Positions 22,629 through 30,948 of a stretch of DNA of 37,814 nucleotides are shown one piece after another. The stretch lies in NCBI GenBank assembly GCA_023415035.1, contig JAEZLX010000106.1, forward strand, positions 1 through 37,814, written 5' to 3'. Source of the DNA: Pseudomonadota bacterium (GTDB lineage: Bacteria > Pseudomonadota > Gammaproteobacteria > Burkholderiales > Burkholderiaceae_C). Position 1 is the stretch's first letter. Each line of letters opens with the position of its first letter. Position numbers and translations under genes: made by a program. Below the pieces are notes generated by a model. It was given only the letters and a program-made list of their open reading frames with translations, ran no database searches and was not told the origin of the DNA.

Positions 22629-25091
22629 ATGGCGTCGTTTTCGGGCCCGCAAGTCACCCAACTCGGGAAACAGGCACGTGAGCTGTTCGTCGCTCACGTC
22701 AGCCGGGTGTTGCCCGAGATCGGGAAAGCCTGCCATTCGCGGCTGCTGGCGCAGATGGATGAGCCCGGTTCCAGCCGGGAGCGGCAGGACCGCCGCGACG
22801 CCTATCAGGCCTTCCACGCTGCCCATGCCACCTGGGTCATCGGCTGCCGCCAGGCGCTGCTGGGTAGCCTGCAGCAGCGACCGCAGGATCTCTCCGAAGG
22901 CCTTGGCGGGAGGCCGGGCCGGCTGGAGCTGCTGGCCGAAGGTGCCATGGACAACCAGATCCTGGCCTCGCGCTTGGCCTTGCGCGTGCTGGACCAGGCA
23001 TCCACCGAACTGAACGAACTGCGGCTGCGCATCCAGCATCTGGAGCAGTTGAAGGAAATGCGGAAAGGCGATGTGCTGTTGCCCGATGTGACGGCGCGCA
23101 TCCTGGTCGACCAGTGGCTCGACGTCAAGATGCCGCGCGAGTCGTGGCCGATGGTGCAGGACACCATCGCGCCGCTGCTGGCCAGGCACATGCACGATGC
23201 CTACAAGGCCACGAACCAGTTCCTCATCGCCAGCGGGGTGATGAAGCAGATCGACCTGAGTTCGCTGGTGCGGCGCGCGCCCGGCTCGCGCAGCGAGGCG
23301 CGCCCGGGCGGTGCGGCCCAGGAACCGGGCCATCCGCTTCAGGAGGAAGCCGCTGCGCCGCAGACCGGCGGCCCGGCTTCCGGTGGTGGCTGGCGGTCAT
23401 CGGGTGGCGCCGGCGGCCCGTCGTGGTCGTCGGGATCCGGTGCCTTGTCCGGTGCCAGCGGGCCGGGGTCGGTTTCTGGCGGTGGCGCCGGACCTTATTC
23501 CCGGGCCGGGGCCCTGGGGCACGGGGCCACCGGCGGAGGTGGTGTCTACGACGAAACCCGGATGCTCACCGGTGCGTCGCCGCTGGCGCGCGCGCGCATG
23601 CGGGCGCAGGGCGTGATGGGGCGGCTCAAACGCTTCCTGACCGAGCGCGTGGGCGACGATTTCGCTGCCACCGAGGTGCTGCCGGTGTCGCCGCGCCTGC
23701 AAAAGGCCATCGCCGTTTCGCCGCCCGTGCTCAGCGCCGATGTCGGCCTGCCGACCACCGGGCAGTCGGTGTCGCAGGCGCTGCAGGTCGATCAGGTGCA
23801 TGTCGAGCGGGCGGCCATCGCGCTGCGCGAACGCAGCAACGAGCTCAAGCAGGCAGCCGAGACGCCGAGCGAGAAGGCCATTGTCGAGGTCGTGGCGCTC
23901 ATGTTCCAGAGCATCCTCGCCGAGGAGCGCATTCCGGCCAGCGTGCGCGTGTGGTTCGCGCGCCTGCAGCTGCCGGTGCTGCGCGTGGCGCTGGCCGAAC
24001 CGGAATTTTTCAACTCGCTCCAGCACCCGGCACGCCAGCTGATCGACCGCATGGGCGGCTGCGTGATGGGCTTCGAATCCGAGGTCAACGGCAGCGCGCT
24101 GGAAGCCGAGATCCGACGCATCGTGCAGGTGATCGAGCAGTACCCGGAGACCGGCCGGCGCGTGTTCAAGCTGGTCTACGACGAATTCGAGAAATTCCTC
24201 TCGACCTACCTGACCGAGAGCACCAACGTGCGCCGCTTCGTGCCGATCGCGCAGCAGATCGAGCAGAAGGAGACGCTGTCGGTGCAGTACACGATCGAGC
24301 TGCGCAAACTGCTCGACGACGTGTCGGTGCGCGACGAGATCCGGTCATTCCTGTTCCAGGTCTGGGTGGACGTGCTGGCCGTGGCCAGCGTCAAGTACGG
24401 CGTCAAGCATGCCGAAACCGCTGCGCTCAAGCAGGTGGCTTCCGACCTGTTGTGGGCGGCCAGTGCCAAACCCAACCGCAATGATCGCGCGCGGGTGATC
24501 CAGCAGCTGCCGGGGCTGCTGCAGCGCCTGCGCCAGGGCATGTCGTTGCTGGGCTTGCCGCCAGGCATGCAGGACAGCCGCATCAAGTCCGTCAGCGACA
24601 CGCTGGCCGATGCCTTCATGTCGCGCACCGAGGCCATCCCGCAGGAGCGGCTGGACCAGCTGTCGCAGCGGCTGGCCAACCTGGAGGATTTCCTGCCCGA
24701 GGGCGGGGTGGCCGACCTGGATCTGGACAACGAGAGCCTCGAGATGATCACCGGGGTCGATGCGGGCAACATCGAGGTGATCCGCGCCGGTGGCAGCCAG
24801 CCCTCCGAGGCGATGCGCGCCTGGGCAGCCGAGCTGCAGATCGGCAACTGGTTCAGTCTGGATCACAACGGCCGGCTGGCCAGCGTGCAGCTGGCCTGGC
24901 GCAGCCAGCATGGCCAGCTGTTCATGTTCGTGAGCAGTGCGGGGCGCTGCTACCTCATGCAGACCAACCGCGTGGCCTCGTATCTGCAGGCCGGACTCCT
25001 GCTGCCGAGCGAGGAAGAGACCCTGACGGTGCGCGCCACGCGCGACGCGCTCACCAAGCTCGACGCCAACCCCGAGCGCCTGCTGGCCTGA
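22629..25091 (+). CDS. DUF1631 family protein
   Basis: An 820-residue cytoplasmic protein matching what I know of DUF1631, a family of unknown function common in beta- and gammaproteobacteria. The mostly helical N-terminal third includes LDVKMPRESWPMVQDTIAPL. A Gly/Ser-rich disordered linker at about residues 248-300 follows. A long helical core (VVALMFQSILAEERIPASVR, AEPEFFNSLQHPARQLIDRM) comes next. The C-terminal 95 residues look like a small beta barrel (WFSLDHNGRLASVQLAW, LFMFVSSAGRCYLMQTNRVA), somewhat reminiscent of PilZ-type barrels, though I see no RxxxR motif. It lies after secF and converges with dprA, stops 18 bases apart. Function is not known. Confidence 0.85.
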   Translation: MASFSGPQVTQLGKQARELFVAHVSRVLPEIGKACHSRLLAQMDEPGSSRERQDRRDAYQAFHAAHATWVIGCRQALLGSLQQRPQDLSEGLGGRPGRLELLAEGAMDNQILASRLALRVLDQASTELNELRLRIQHLEQLKEMRKGDVLLPDVTARILVDQWLDVKMPRESWPMVQDTIAPLLARHMHDAYKATNQFLIASGVMKQIDLSSLVRRAPGSRSEARPGGAAQEPGHPLQEEAAAPQTGGPASGGGWRSSGGAGGPSWSSGSGALSGASGPGSVSGGGAGPYSRAGALGHGATGGGGVYDETRMLTGASPLARARMRAQGVMGRLKRFLTERVGDDFAATEVLPVSPRLQKAIAVSPPVLSADVGLPTTGQSVSQALQVDQVHVERAAIALRERSNELKQAAETPSEKAIVEVVALMFQSILAEERIPASVRVWFARLQLPVLRVALAEPEFFNSLQHPARQLIDRMGGCVMGFESEVNGSALEAEIRRIVQVIEQYPETGRRVFKLVYDEFEKFLSTYLTESTNVRRFVPIAQQIEQKETLSVQYTIELRKLLDDVSVRDEIRSFLFQVWVDVLAVASVKYGVKHAETAALKQVASDLLWAASAKPNRNDRARVIQQLPGLLQRLRQGMSLLGLPPGMQDSRIKSVSDTLADAFMSRTEAIPQERLDQLSQRLANLEDFLPEGGVADLDLDNESLEMITGVDAGNIEVIRAGGSQPSEAMRAWAAELQIGNWFSLDHNGRLASVQLAWRSQHGQLFMFVSSAGRCYLMQTNRVASYLQAGLLLPSEEETLTVRATRDALTKLDANPERLLA

Positions 25092-25109
25092 GAAGGGGCC
25101 GCAGCTGCG

Positions 25110-26219
25110 TCAGGCAGTGCGCTGGCGTTGCAGCAGGCCGCCGGGCAGCCGCGCGACCCGGCCGTCCAGTTCCAGCTCGAACAGTCGAGCCTGCAGGCGA
25201 TCGGTGGGTTCCCCGGTGCGCGCCTGCAAGGCATCCAGGCTGACCGGATCAAAGCCCATGGCCAGTAGCAACGGGTCTTCTTCGGGCAACGGATCGTCGG
25301 CGCGGCCGGCAGGTGCCAGTGCCGGCGATGGCGCGAGCCGAAGGTCTTCGAGGATGTCCTGGGCCGACTCGACCAGCTTGGCGCCCTGGCGGATCAGCGC
25401 ATGGCAGCCACGCGACTGGGGGGCGTGGATCGACCCGGGAATGGCGAACACCTCGCGCCCCTGTTCAACGGCGGTGCGCGCGGTGATCAGCGAACCCGAC
25501 TGCAGCGCGGCTTCCACCACAAGTGTGCCTTGCGAGAGCCCGGAAATGATGCGGTTGCGTTGAGGGAAGTGGGGTGCCATCGGCGGCGTGCCGAGCAGGA
25601 ACTCGCTGACCAGGGCACCACCACCGCTGGCGATGCGGTGCGCGAGTTCGGCATGCTGTTTCGGATAGACGCGGTCCAGTCCGGTGCCGACGACCGCGAT
25701 GGTGGGAGCCCCGGCGTCGAGCGCGCCGTTGTGTGCTGCGCCGTCGACGCCCTGGGCCAGGCCCGAGACGATGCACAGGCCCGCTTCGCCGAGGGCGCGC
25801 GCGAACTGCCGGGCATTGTCCCTGCCTTGCGGGGTGGGGTGGCGGCTGCCGACGATGGCCAGTCGCACCGGGTGATGCAGGACCTCGTGTTGGCCCTGCA
25901 CGAACAGCATGAGCGGCGGGTCGGCGATGTTCAGGAGTTCGGCCGGGTAGCCAGAGTCGCCGAGAGTCAAGATGCGGTGACGGTCGGGGACCGCGGCCAG
26001 CCAGGCCAGATGTTGCTCAAGCGCGGCGTCCAGACCGACGGGCGGTGTGGACAGCGACTGCGCCAGCCGGGGGCCGACAACGTCGGCCAGAAGGGAAGCG
26101 GGCTGGGCAAAGATGGCCGGCGGCAGCCCGAAGGCGGCCAGCAGGCACCGCGCCGTTTCGCGGCCGACGCCCGGTGTGAGGTGCAGCCTCAGCCAGCCGG
26201 CGAGCTCGTCCCGGTGCAT
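25110..26219 (-). CDS. dprA: DNA-processing protein DprA (Smf)
   Basis: A 369-residue protein that loads RecA on incoming single-stranded DNA during natural transformation. It has an N-terminal helix-hairpin-helix part (LHLTPGVGRETARCLLAAFG). The Rossmann-like core has IVGSRHPTPQGRDNARQFA, IVSGLAQGVDGAAHNGAL, FPQRNRIISGLSQGTLVVEA and SGSLITARTAVEQGREVFAI. A winged-helix-like C-terminal domain follows (LLAMGFDPVSLDALQARTGE). Length and motifs look intact. ATG 26219 lies 15 bases after the LysM gene stop, so the two probably form one transcript. Presence of dprA alone does not prove competence. Confidence 0.96.
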   Translation of the reverse strand: MHRDELAGWLRLHLTPGVGRETARCLLAAFGLPPAIFAQPASLLADVVGPRLAQSLSTPPVGLDAALEQHLAWLAAVPDRHRILTLGDSGYPAELLNIADPPLMLFVQGQHEVLHHPVRLAIVGSRHPTPQGRDNARQFARALGEAGLCIVSGLAQGVDGAAHNGALDAGAPTIAVVGTGLDRVYPKQHAELAHRIASGGGALVSEFLLGTPPMAPHFPQRNRIISGLSQGTLVVEAALQSGSLITARTAVEQGREVFAIPGSIHAPQSRGCHALIRQGAKLVESAQDILEDLRLAPSPALAPAGRADDPLPEEDPLLLAMGFDPVSLDALQARTGEPTDRLQARLFELELDGRVARLPGGLLQRQRTA

Positions 26220-26234
26220 GCGGACACGGGCAAC

Positions 26235-27569
26235 TCAGGGGTTGGTGAAGCGGTCGCCCACCTTGGCACCGTCGCCGACCTCCAGCACGAGCGCGTAGGA
26301 GACCTTCTGGAAGGTGAGGAACACCATCATCAGGCCGTTGCGCTCGCCGGGCAGGCGCAGGCGGGTGCGCGCGTCGTCGGTCTTGTCGACGACCTGGTGC
26401 GCGTCGCGCAGCAGGGCCAGCACGTTGCCGCGTTCCAGTCCGTGCTCGCTGCCGCGGTTGATGGCGACGACCTGGTTCTGGCCGGCGTAGGTCACGCCAC
26501 TGCCGTAGACGGCCACGATCTGGCCGTTCTGGGCGGTGCTTGGCGCGCTCGGCACGTAGTGAGAGAAGTCGCGCGCAGGTTCGGGCAGCAGGCGATCACC
26601 GACGCGCATCTCTTCCTTGGTGGAGACGATGTCGATGGTGGCGGGCACGATCTCGCCGTCGGCCAGGTCGTCAACCGGAGCTGCCGGCAGCTGGGCGCGC
26701 TGGATGTTGGACTCCTGTTTCTCGTACGGCGGGGTGTAGACGTCGCCGCGTGGAGCCTCGCCGGTTTTGGGTTTCGGGGCCTCGACCACGGTTTCGTCGC
26801 GCACCAGGCGTGCCTTGCCCACGTACTGGGCTTCATAGCCGAGGATTTCGCCCGTGGTCGGGTCCTTGAGCGGCGTGGCGTTGCGGAACACGCGGTAGTC
26901 GCGTGGCTTGCCGGGGGCCGTGCTCAGCGGCTCGGTGGTGGTGTCCTTGCCGTAGCGGGCACGGGCATAGGCGCGGTCGCCGCTGCTGAGCAGCACGCGG
27001 CTGTCGGGGGCGGCGACGATGCGCGGCGCCTTGGCGAACGTGGCCTCGTCCACGATCAGCGGCTCGGCCAGAAAACTCTCGATGGCTTGCAGGCGCACGG
27101 GCGGAATGGCAGAGTCGGACAGGCTCTCGGCGCGAACGCGCGGCGAGACCTTGACGGTTGCGATGCCGCCGCCGGGGCCACGGGTGGACAGGCGCGCACG
27201 GTCGCCGTCCTTGATCAGGTAGAGCACCTGGCCGGGGTAGATCAGGTGGGGGTTGCGGATCTGGTCCAGATTCATGCCCCAGAGCTCGGGCCAGCGCCAG
27301 GGACGGTTGAGGAACAGCCTGGAGATGTCCCAGAGGGTGTCGCCGCGCTTGACGGTGTACTGGTCGGGGGCGGAGGCCGCCAGCTCGGAGATCGGGACGC
27401 CGGTTTCGGCCACCTGCTGCGCGGTGGTGCGCTGGCCGGCCGTGACGGGCCAGTCGCGCGCGGCGGCGGGGCTGCTGGCAAGCAGCGCGAGGGCGGCGGC
27501 GGACGCCAGCAGGGCGGGAGCGGCACGACGGGTGCGCACGGCGACGGTCGGACGGTTCTGGTTCGGCAT
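26235..27569 (-). CDS. Exported LysM-domain protein
   Basis: A 444-residue protein with a Sec signal peptide (about residues 1-37, twin arginines then ALLASAAALALLASSPAAA). One LysM domain (residues 70-118) opens YTVKRGDTLWDISRLFLNRP and ends with NPHLIYPGQVLYL, which should bind peptidoglycan. The long remainder has a C-terminal part (GQIVAVYGSGVTYAGQNQVV) seen in the LysM proteins encoded beside dprA in Burkholderiales. Its role is unknown, but an envelope scaffold is plausible. ATG 27569 is chosen because the signal peptide starts there; an in-frame upstream start would bury it. It is divergent from def and leads into dprA. Confidence 0.9.
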   Translation of the reverse strand: MPNQNRPTVAVRTRRAAPALLASAAALALLASSPAAARDWPVTAGQRTTAQQVAETGVPISELAASAPDQYTVKRGDTLWDISRLFLNRPWRWPELWGMNLDQIRNPHLIYPGQVLYLIKDGDRARLSTRGPGGGIATVKVSPRVRAESLSDSAIPPVRLQAIESFLAEPLIVDEATFAKAPRIVAAPDSRVLLSSGDRAYARARYGKDTTTEPLSTAPGKPRDYRVFRNATPLKDPTTGEILGYEAQYVGKARLVRDETVVEAPKPKTGEAPRGDVYTPPYEKQESNIQRAQLPAAPVDDLADGEIVPATIDIVSTKEEMRVGDRLLPEPARDFSHYVPSAPSTAQNGQIVAVYGSGVTYAGQNQVVAINRGSEHGLERGNVLALLRDAHQVVDKTDDARTRLRLPGERNGLMMVFLTFQKVSYALVLEVGDGAKVGDRFTNP

Positions 27570-27666
27570 GTATCGGGCCCCTGGGGCATGCGCGCCCACC
27601 TGCGCCGGGTCAGCCACGGGCGGATCGGGTGCGGCGGCAGCGTTCTTTCTTGACAAGTCGCTTTTG

Positions 27667-27695
27667 ATTTTGCGCCCAAGCCCTTGATTAGGCAA
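27667..27695 (-). promoter_or_regulatory. Putative promoter of the LysM-dprA operon
   Basis: On the minus strand TTGCCT (27695-27690) and CAAAAT (27672-27667) are 17 bases apart, each 4 of 6 to consensus, in an AT-rich patch. The leader to ATG 27569 would be about 90 bases. The same gap (27570-27768) also holds a perfect palindrome CTGCCGGCAG (27711-27720) nearer def, purpose unknown. Confidence 0.35.
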
Positions 27696-27768
27696 TGTTT
27701 ATGGCACTTTCTGCCGGCAGGCAGCATCAAAAGTGGCGAAAATAGCGACAAAAGCCCTTCAGACTCCC

Positions 27769-28290
27769 ATGACCGCACCCCAGCCACTGCCCATCCTCCG
27801 TTATCCCGATCCCCGGCTGCACACCGTGGCCAAGCCGGTGGCCAGCGTGGACCAGCGCATCCGCGACCTGGTCGAGCGCATGTTTGCGACCATGTACGAG
27901 GCCAACGGCATCGGGCTGGCGGCGACCCAGGTGGATGTGCACGAGCGCCTGATCGTGATCGACGTGAGCGAGACGCGTGACCAGCGGCTGGTGCTGATCA
28001 ATCCCGAGATCGAATGGGCCAGCCCTGAAAAGCGCAAGGGCGAGGAGGGCTGCCTGTCGGTGCCGGGCATCTACGATGGTGTCGAGCGCTCGGTGGCGGT
28101 GCGCGTGCGCGCGCTGGACGAGCAGGGCAACAGCCGCACGATCGAGGCCGAGGGGCTGCTGGCGGTGTGCATCCAGCACGAGATGGACCACTTGCTGGGC
28201 AAGGTGTTCGTGGAATACCTGTCCCCGCTGAAGCAGAATCGCATCAAGACCAAGCTGGTCAAGGCGCAGCGGGAGGCGGCGCGCGCATGA
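27769..28290 (+). CDS. def: Peptide deformylase
   Basis: A 173-residue metalloenzyme that removes the formyl group from the N-terminal methionine of nascent proteins. The three family motifs are complete: GIGLAATQV (about 47-55), EGCLSVPG with metal ligand Cys95, and QHEMDHLLGK with ligands His137 and His141 and catalytic Glu138. ATG 27769 gives a normal length; GTG 27733 would add 12 residues not typical of the family. Its stop overlaps the next ATG (ATGA). It cooperates with fmt, two genes on, which adds the formyl group Def removes. Confidence 0.97.
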   Translation: MTAPQPLPILRYPDPRLHTVAKPVASVDQRIRDLVERMFATMYEANGIGLAATQVDVHERLIVIDVSETRDQRLVLINPEIEWASPEKRKGEEGCLSVPGIYDGVERSVAVRVRALDEQGNSRTIEAEGLLAVCIQHEMDHLLGKVFVEYLSPLKQNRIKTKLVKAQREAARA

Positions 28291-28796
28291 TCAAGCCGGC
28301 CCGCGCCTGGTGGACGGCCTGCGTGGCCATGTGCATGGCCGTGCTGGCGGGTTGCGCCGGCATGCCCGAGCGCATCCAGACGGGCACGCCGCGGGCCGCG
28401 ATCGAGCAGCGCCTGGGCCGTCCGACGGCCGAATACCGGCTGCCCGATGGCGGCCGGCGCCTGCAGTACTCGCGCCAGCCGGCCGGTCACGAGGTCTACA
28501 ACCTCGACCTGGATGCACAGGGGCTGCTGCTGCGCACCGAGCAGGTGATGGATATCCACTGGCTGCAGCGGCGCGTCGAGGTGCACCGCTGGCGGCGCGA
28601 GGACGTGCTGATGCACCTGGGCCGTCCGGCTTTCGTGGAGCGCGTGGCGAGCTTCCGTGGCGATGTCTGGACCTACCGGTTTCTGGAGATGAACATCCGG
28701 CGTCAGGCCCATCTGCACATCGACCCCGAGGGGGTGGTGCGGATCCTGATGTTCACCGACGAACCCATGCCCGATCCGCCGCCGGACCGGTCCTGA
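28287..28796 (+). CDS. Lipoprotein with two BamE/SmpA-like repeats
   Basis: A 169-residue protein whose N-terminus is a lipoprotein signal (MIKPARAWWTACVAMCMAVL followed by lipobox AGC). The mature part holds two similar units. The first has TGTPRAAIEQRLGRPTAEYR and ends DLDAQGLLLRTEQV. The second has HRWRREDVLMHLGRPAFVER and ends HIDPEGVVRILMF. The shared pattern (helix, LGRP turn, strand with Y, then DxxG strand) is that of the SmpA/OmlA fold of BamE. A role in the outer membrane or its assembly is inferred. It is coupled to def by a 4-base overlap and lies between def and fmt. Confidence 0.78.
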   Translation: MIKPARAWWTACVAMCMAVLAGCAGMPERIQTGTPRAAIEQRLGRPTAEYRLPDGGRRLQYSRQPAGHEVYNLDLDAQGLLLRTEQVMDIHWLQRRVEVHRWRREDVLMHLGRPAFVERVASFRGDVWTYRFLEMNIRRQAHLHIDPEGVVRILMFTDEPMPDPPPDRS

Positions 28797-28824
28797 ACAC
28801 AGCCTTCCTTTTCATACCCATCCC

Positions 28825-29799
28825 ATGAAACTTGTCTATGCGGGGACGCCGGCCTTTGCCCGAGTGGCCCTGGAGCGGCTGCATGCCGCCGGCTTCGATA
28901 TCCCGCTGGTGCTGACGCAGCCGGACCGGCCCGCGGGCCGTGGCATGAAGCTGCAGCCTTCGCCGGTCAAGCAGTTCGCCCTGGAACACGGCATTGCAGT
29001 GGCGCAGCCGCGCAGCCTGCGGCTGGACGGGCGCTACCCCGAGGATGCCGCCGAGGCCAGGGCGGCGATCGAGGCGGTGGATGCCGACGTCATGGTGGTC
29101 GCGGCCTACGGGCTGATCCTGCCGCGCTGGGTGCTGGACACGCCGCGCCAGGGCTGCCTGAACATCCACGCCTCGCTGCTGCCCCGCTGGCGCGGCGCGG
29201 CGCCGATCCATCGCGCCATCGAGGCGGGTGACGCGGAGACGGGCGCGACCATCATGCAGATGGACGAGGGTCTGGACACCGGCGACATGCTGCTGGTCGA
29301 GCGCTTGTCGATCCGGCCGGACGACACAACGGGCAGCCTGCATGACCGGCTGGCCGATCTTGGCGGCCGCCTGATCGTGGAGGCGCTGGAGCTGGCGGCT
29401 TGTGGCGGCCTTCGGCGCACGCCGCAGCCGGCCGAGGGGGTGACCTACGCCCACAAGATCGAGAAGGCCGAGGCGCAGATCGACTGGTCGCAGCCGGCCG
29501 AGGTGATCGGGCGGCGCGTGCGCGCCTTCGACCCGTTCCCCGGTGCCTCGACCACGGCGGGTGGCGAGGCGGTGAAGGTGTGGGCGGCGCGCGCCGAGCC
29601 GGGCGGATCGGGTGCGCCCGGTCAGGTGCTTGCAGCCGATGCGCAGGGCATCCGCGTGGCGACGGGCGAAGGCGTGCTGGTGCTGACCCAGCTGCAGCGC
29701 GCGGGCGGCAAGCGCCTGCCGGTGGGCGATTTTCTGCGCGGCTTCGCGCTGGCGCCGGGCCAGGTGCTGGGGGCCGGTGCCGGCGCTGCCGGGGGCTGA
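28825..29799 (+). CDS. fmt: Methionyl-tRNA formyltransferase
   Basis: A 324-residue enzyme that formylates initiator Met-tRNA using 10-formyltetrahydrofolate. Catalytic residues are in place: Asn113 and His115 in CLNIHASLLPRWRGAAPI and Asp151 in MDEGLDTGDML. The C-terminal tRNA-binding domain follows (TYAHKIEKAEAQIDWSQPAE). It is in one direction with def and the lipoprotein gene. No Shine-Dalgarno is obvious before ATG 28825; CATACC six bases ahead is a weak -10-like match only. Confidence 0.97.
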   Translation: MKLVYAGTPAFARVALERLHAAGFDIPLVLTQPDRPAGRGMKLQPSPVKQFALEHGIAVAQPRSLRLDGRYPEDAAEARAAIEAVDADVMVVAAYGLILPRWVLDTPRQGCLNIHASLLPRWRGAAPIHRAIEAGDAETGATIMQMDEGLDTGDMLLVERLSIRPDDTTGSLHDRLADLGGRLIVEALELAACGGLRRTPQPAEGVTYAHKIEKAEAQIDWSQPAEVIGRRVRAFDPFPGASTTAGGEAVKVWAARAEPGGSGAPGQVLAADAQGIRVATGEGVLVLTQLQRAGGKRLPVGDFLRGFALAPGQVLGAGAGAAGG

Positions 29800-29802
29800 T
29801 GC

Positions 29803-30543
29803 ATGTTCTTTCAGGCCGAACACCGGCGCTACCCGGAGTACCGGGAAGGCGCCCGCGACCAGATCAGCGTGGCCATGGGCATCGCTGCCTGGGGGCTGAT
29901 GACCGGCGTGGCGATGGTCAAGTCCGGGCTCTCGGTGCTGGAGTCGCTGCTGATGACCTTCATCGTCTATGCCGGCAGTGCGCAGCTGGCGGCGGTGCCG
30001 ATGATCGCGGCCGGCGCGCCGCTATGGGTGATCCTGGTGGCCGCGTTCTGCGTCAACCTGCGTTTCGTGGTGTTCTCGGCGCATTTGCGGCCCTACCTGT
30101 CGCACCTGCCGCGCTGGCAGCGTGTCGCCTCGGGCTATGTGACGGGCGACCTGAGCTATGTGTTCTTCGCCAGACGCTACCCCAGACCGGGGACAACGCC
30201 TGACGAGCGCGCGCGCCAGTACGCCTACCTGATGGGCAACTGCGCCATCAACTACCTGGCCTGGATGGGCGCGAGCGTGGCGGGCATCGTGCTGGCCAAC
30301 GCCATCCCGACGTCCTGGGGGCTGGGGTTTGCGGGCATCCTGGCGCTGGTGGGCGTGCTCTGCTCGCTGGCCACCTCGCCGCTGCGCATCGTCGCGGCCG
30401 GCGTGTCCGGCATGGCGGCGGTGGCGGCGGTGTCGCTGCCGCTCAGGCTCAACGTGCTGGTGGCCATTGCCAGCGCGGTGGCGATGTGCCTGGTGCTCGA
30501 GAAAATGCCGCTGATGCGGCGCGAGGGGGGCGACCATGCTTGA
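29803..30543 (+). CDS. azlC: AzlC family branched-chain amino acid exporter, large subunit
   Basis: A 246-residue membrane protein with the AzlC signatures MGIAAWGLMTGVAMVKSGLS, FIVYAGSAQLAAVPMIAAGA and CVNLRFVVFSAHLRPYL. With AzlD it forms a two-part exporter for branched-chain amino acids and analogues. It starts 3 bases after the fmt stop, so it is probably transcribed with def-fmt, and overlaps azlD by 8 bases. Substrate is by family only; no adjacent regulator gene is seen. Confidence 0.92.
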   Translation: MFFQAEHRRYPEYREGARDQISVAMGIAAWGLMTGVAMVKSGLSVLESLLMTFIVYAGSAQLAAVPMIAAGAPLWVILVAAFCVNLRFVVFSAHLRPYLSHLPRWQRVASGYVTGDLSYVFFARRYPRPGTTPDERARQYAYLMGNCAINYLAWMGASVAGIVLANAIPTSWGLGFAGILALVGVLCSLATSPLRIVAAGVSGMAAVAAVSLPLRLNVLVAIASAVAMCLVLEKMPLMRREGGDHA

Positions 30544-30871
30544 TCTGCACTGGCATACGCTGCTGGTCATCGTCGCGCTGGGCGTGGTGACGGTACTGAC
30601 GCGCTCGTTCTTTCTGTTCTCGGAAAAACCGTGGACGCTGCCGGCGTGGGCCCAGCGGGGCCTGCAGTACGCGCCGATCGCGGCGCTGGCCGCGGTGGTC
30701 GTGCCCGAGGTGGTGACCATGCAGGGGGTGCTGGTGGACACCTGGCGGGACGCCCGCCTGTACGCGACCGTGACCGGTGCCGCGTGGTTCTTCTGGAAGA
30801 AGGGTGTGCTCGGCACGATCGTCGCGGGGATGGCGGTGTACCTGCCGCTGCGGCTGGGCCTGGGCTGGTGA
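30536..30871 (+). CDS. azlD: AzlD family exporter small subunit
   Basis: A 111-residue protein with about four hydrophobic segments and the AzlD pattern: VTVLTRSFFLF near the start, LQYAPIAALAAVVVPE in the middle and GAAWFFWKKGVLGTIVAGMA near the end. It overlaps azlC by 8 bases, as usual for this pair, and is the small partner required for export. Confidence 0.9.
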   Translation: MLDLHWHTLLVIVALGVVTVLTRSFFLFSEKPWTLPAWAQRGLQYAPIAALAAVVVPEVVTMQGVLVDTWRDARLYATVTGAAWFFWKKGVLGTIVAGMAVYLPLRLGLGW

Positions 30872-30948
30872 ACCGGCCCGGCCGATACCCCTGACGGATG
30901 GCCGGCCTGGTCGTCGTGCGAGAATTCCCATCTTGCTTGCCAGGGTCC

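Noticed and set aside
25401..27653. Plus-strand frame of 750 codons across dprA and the LysM gene
   Set aside because: It crosses two well-supported minus-strand genes and has a low-complexity composition.
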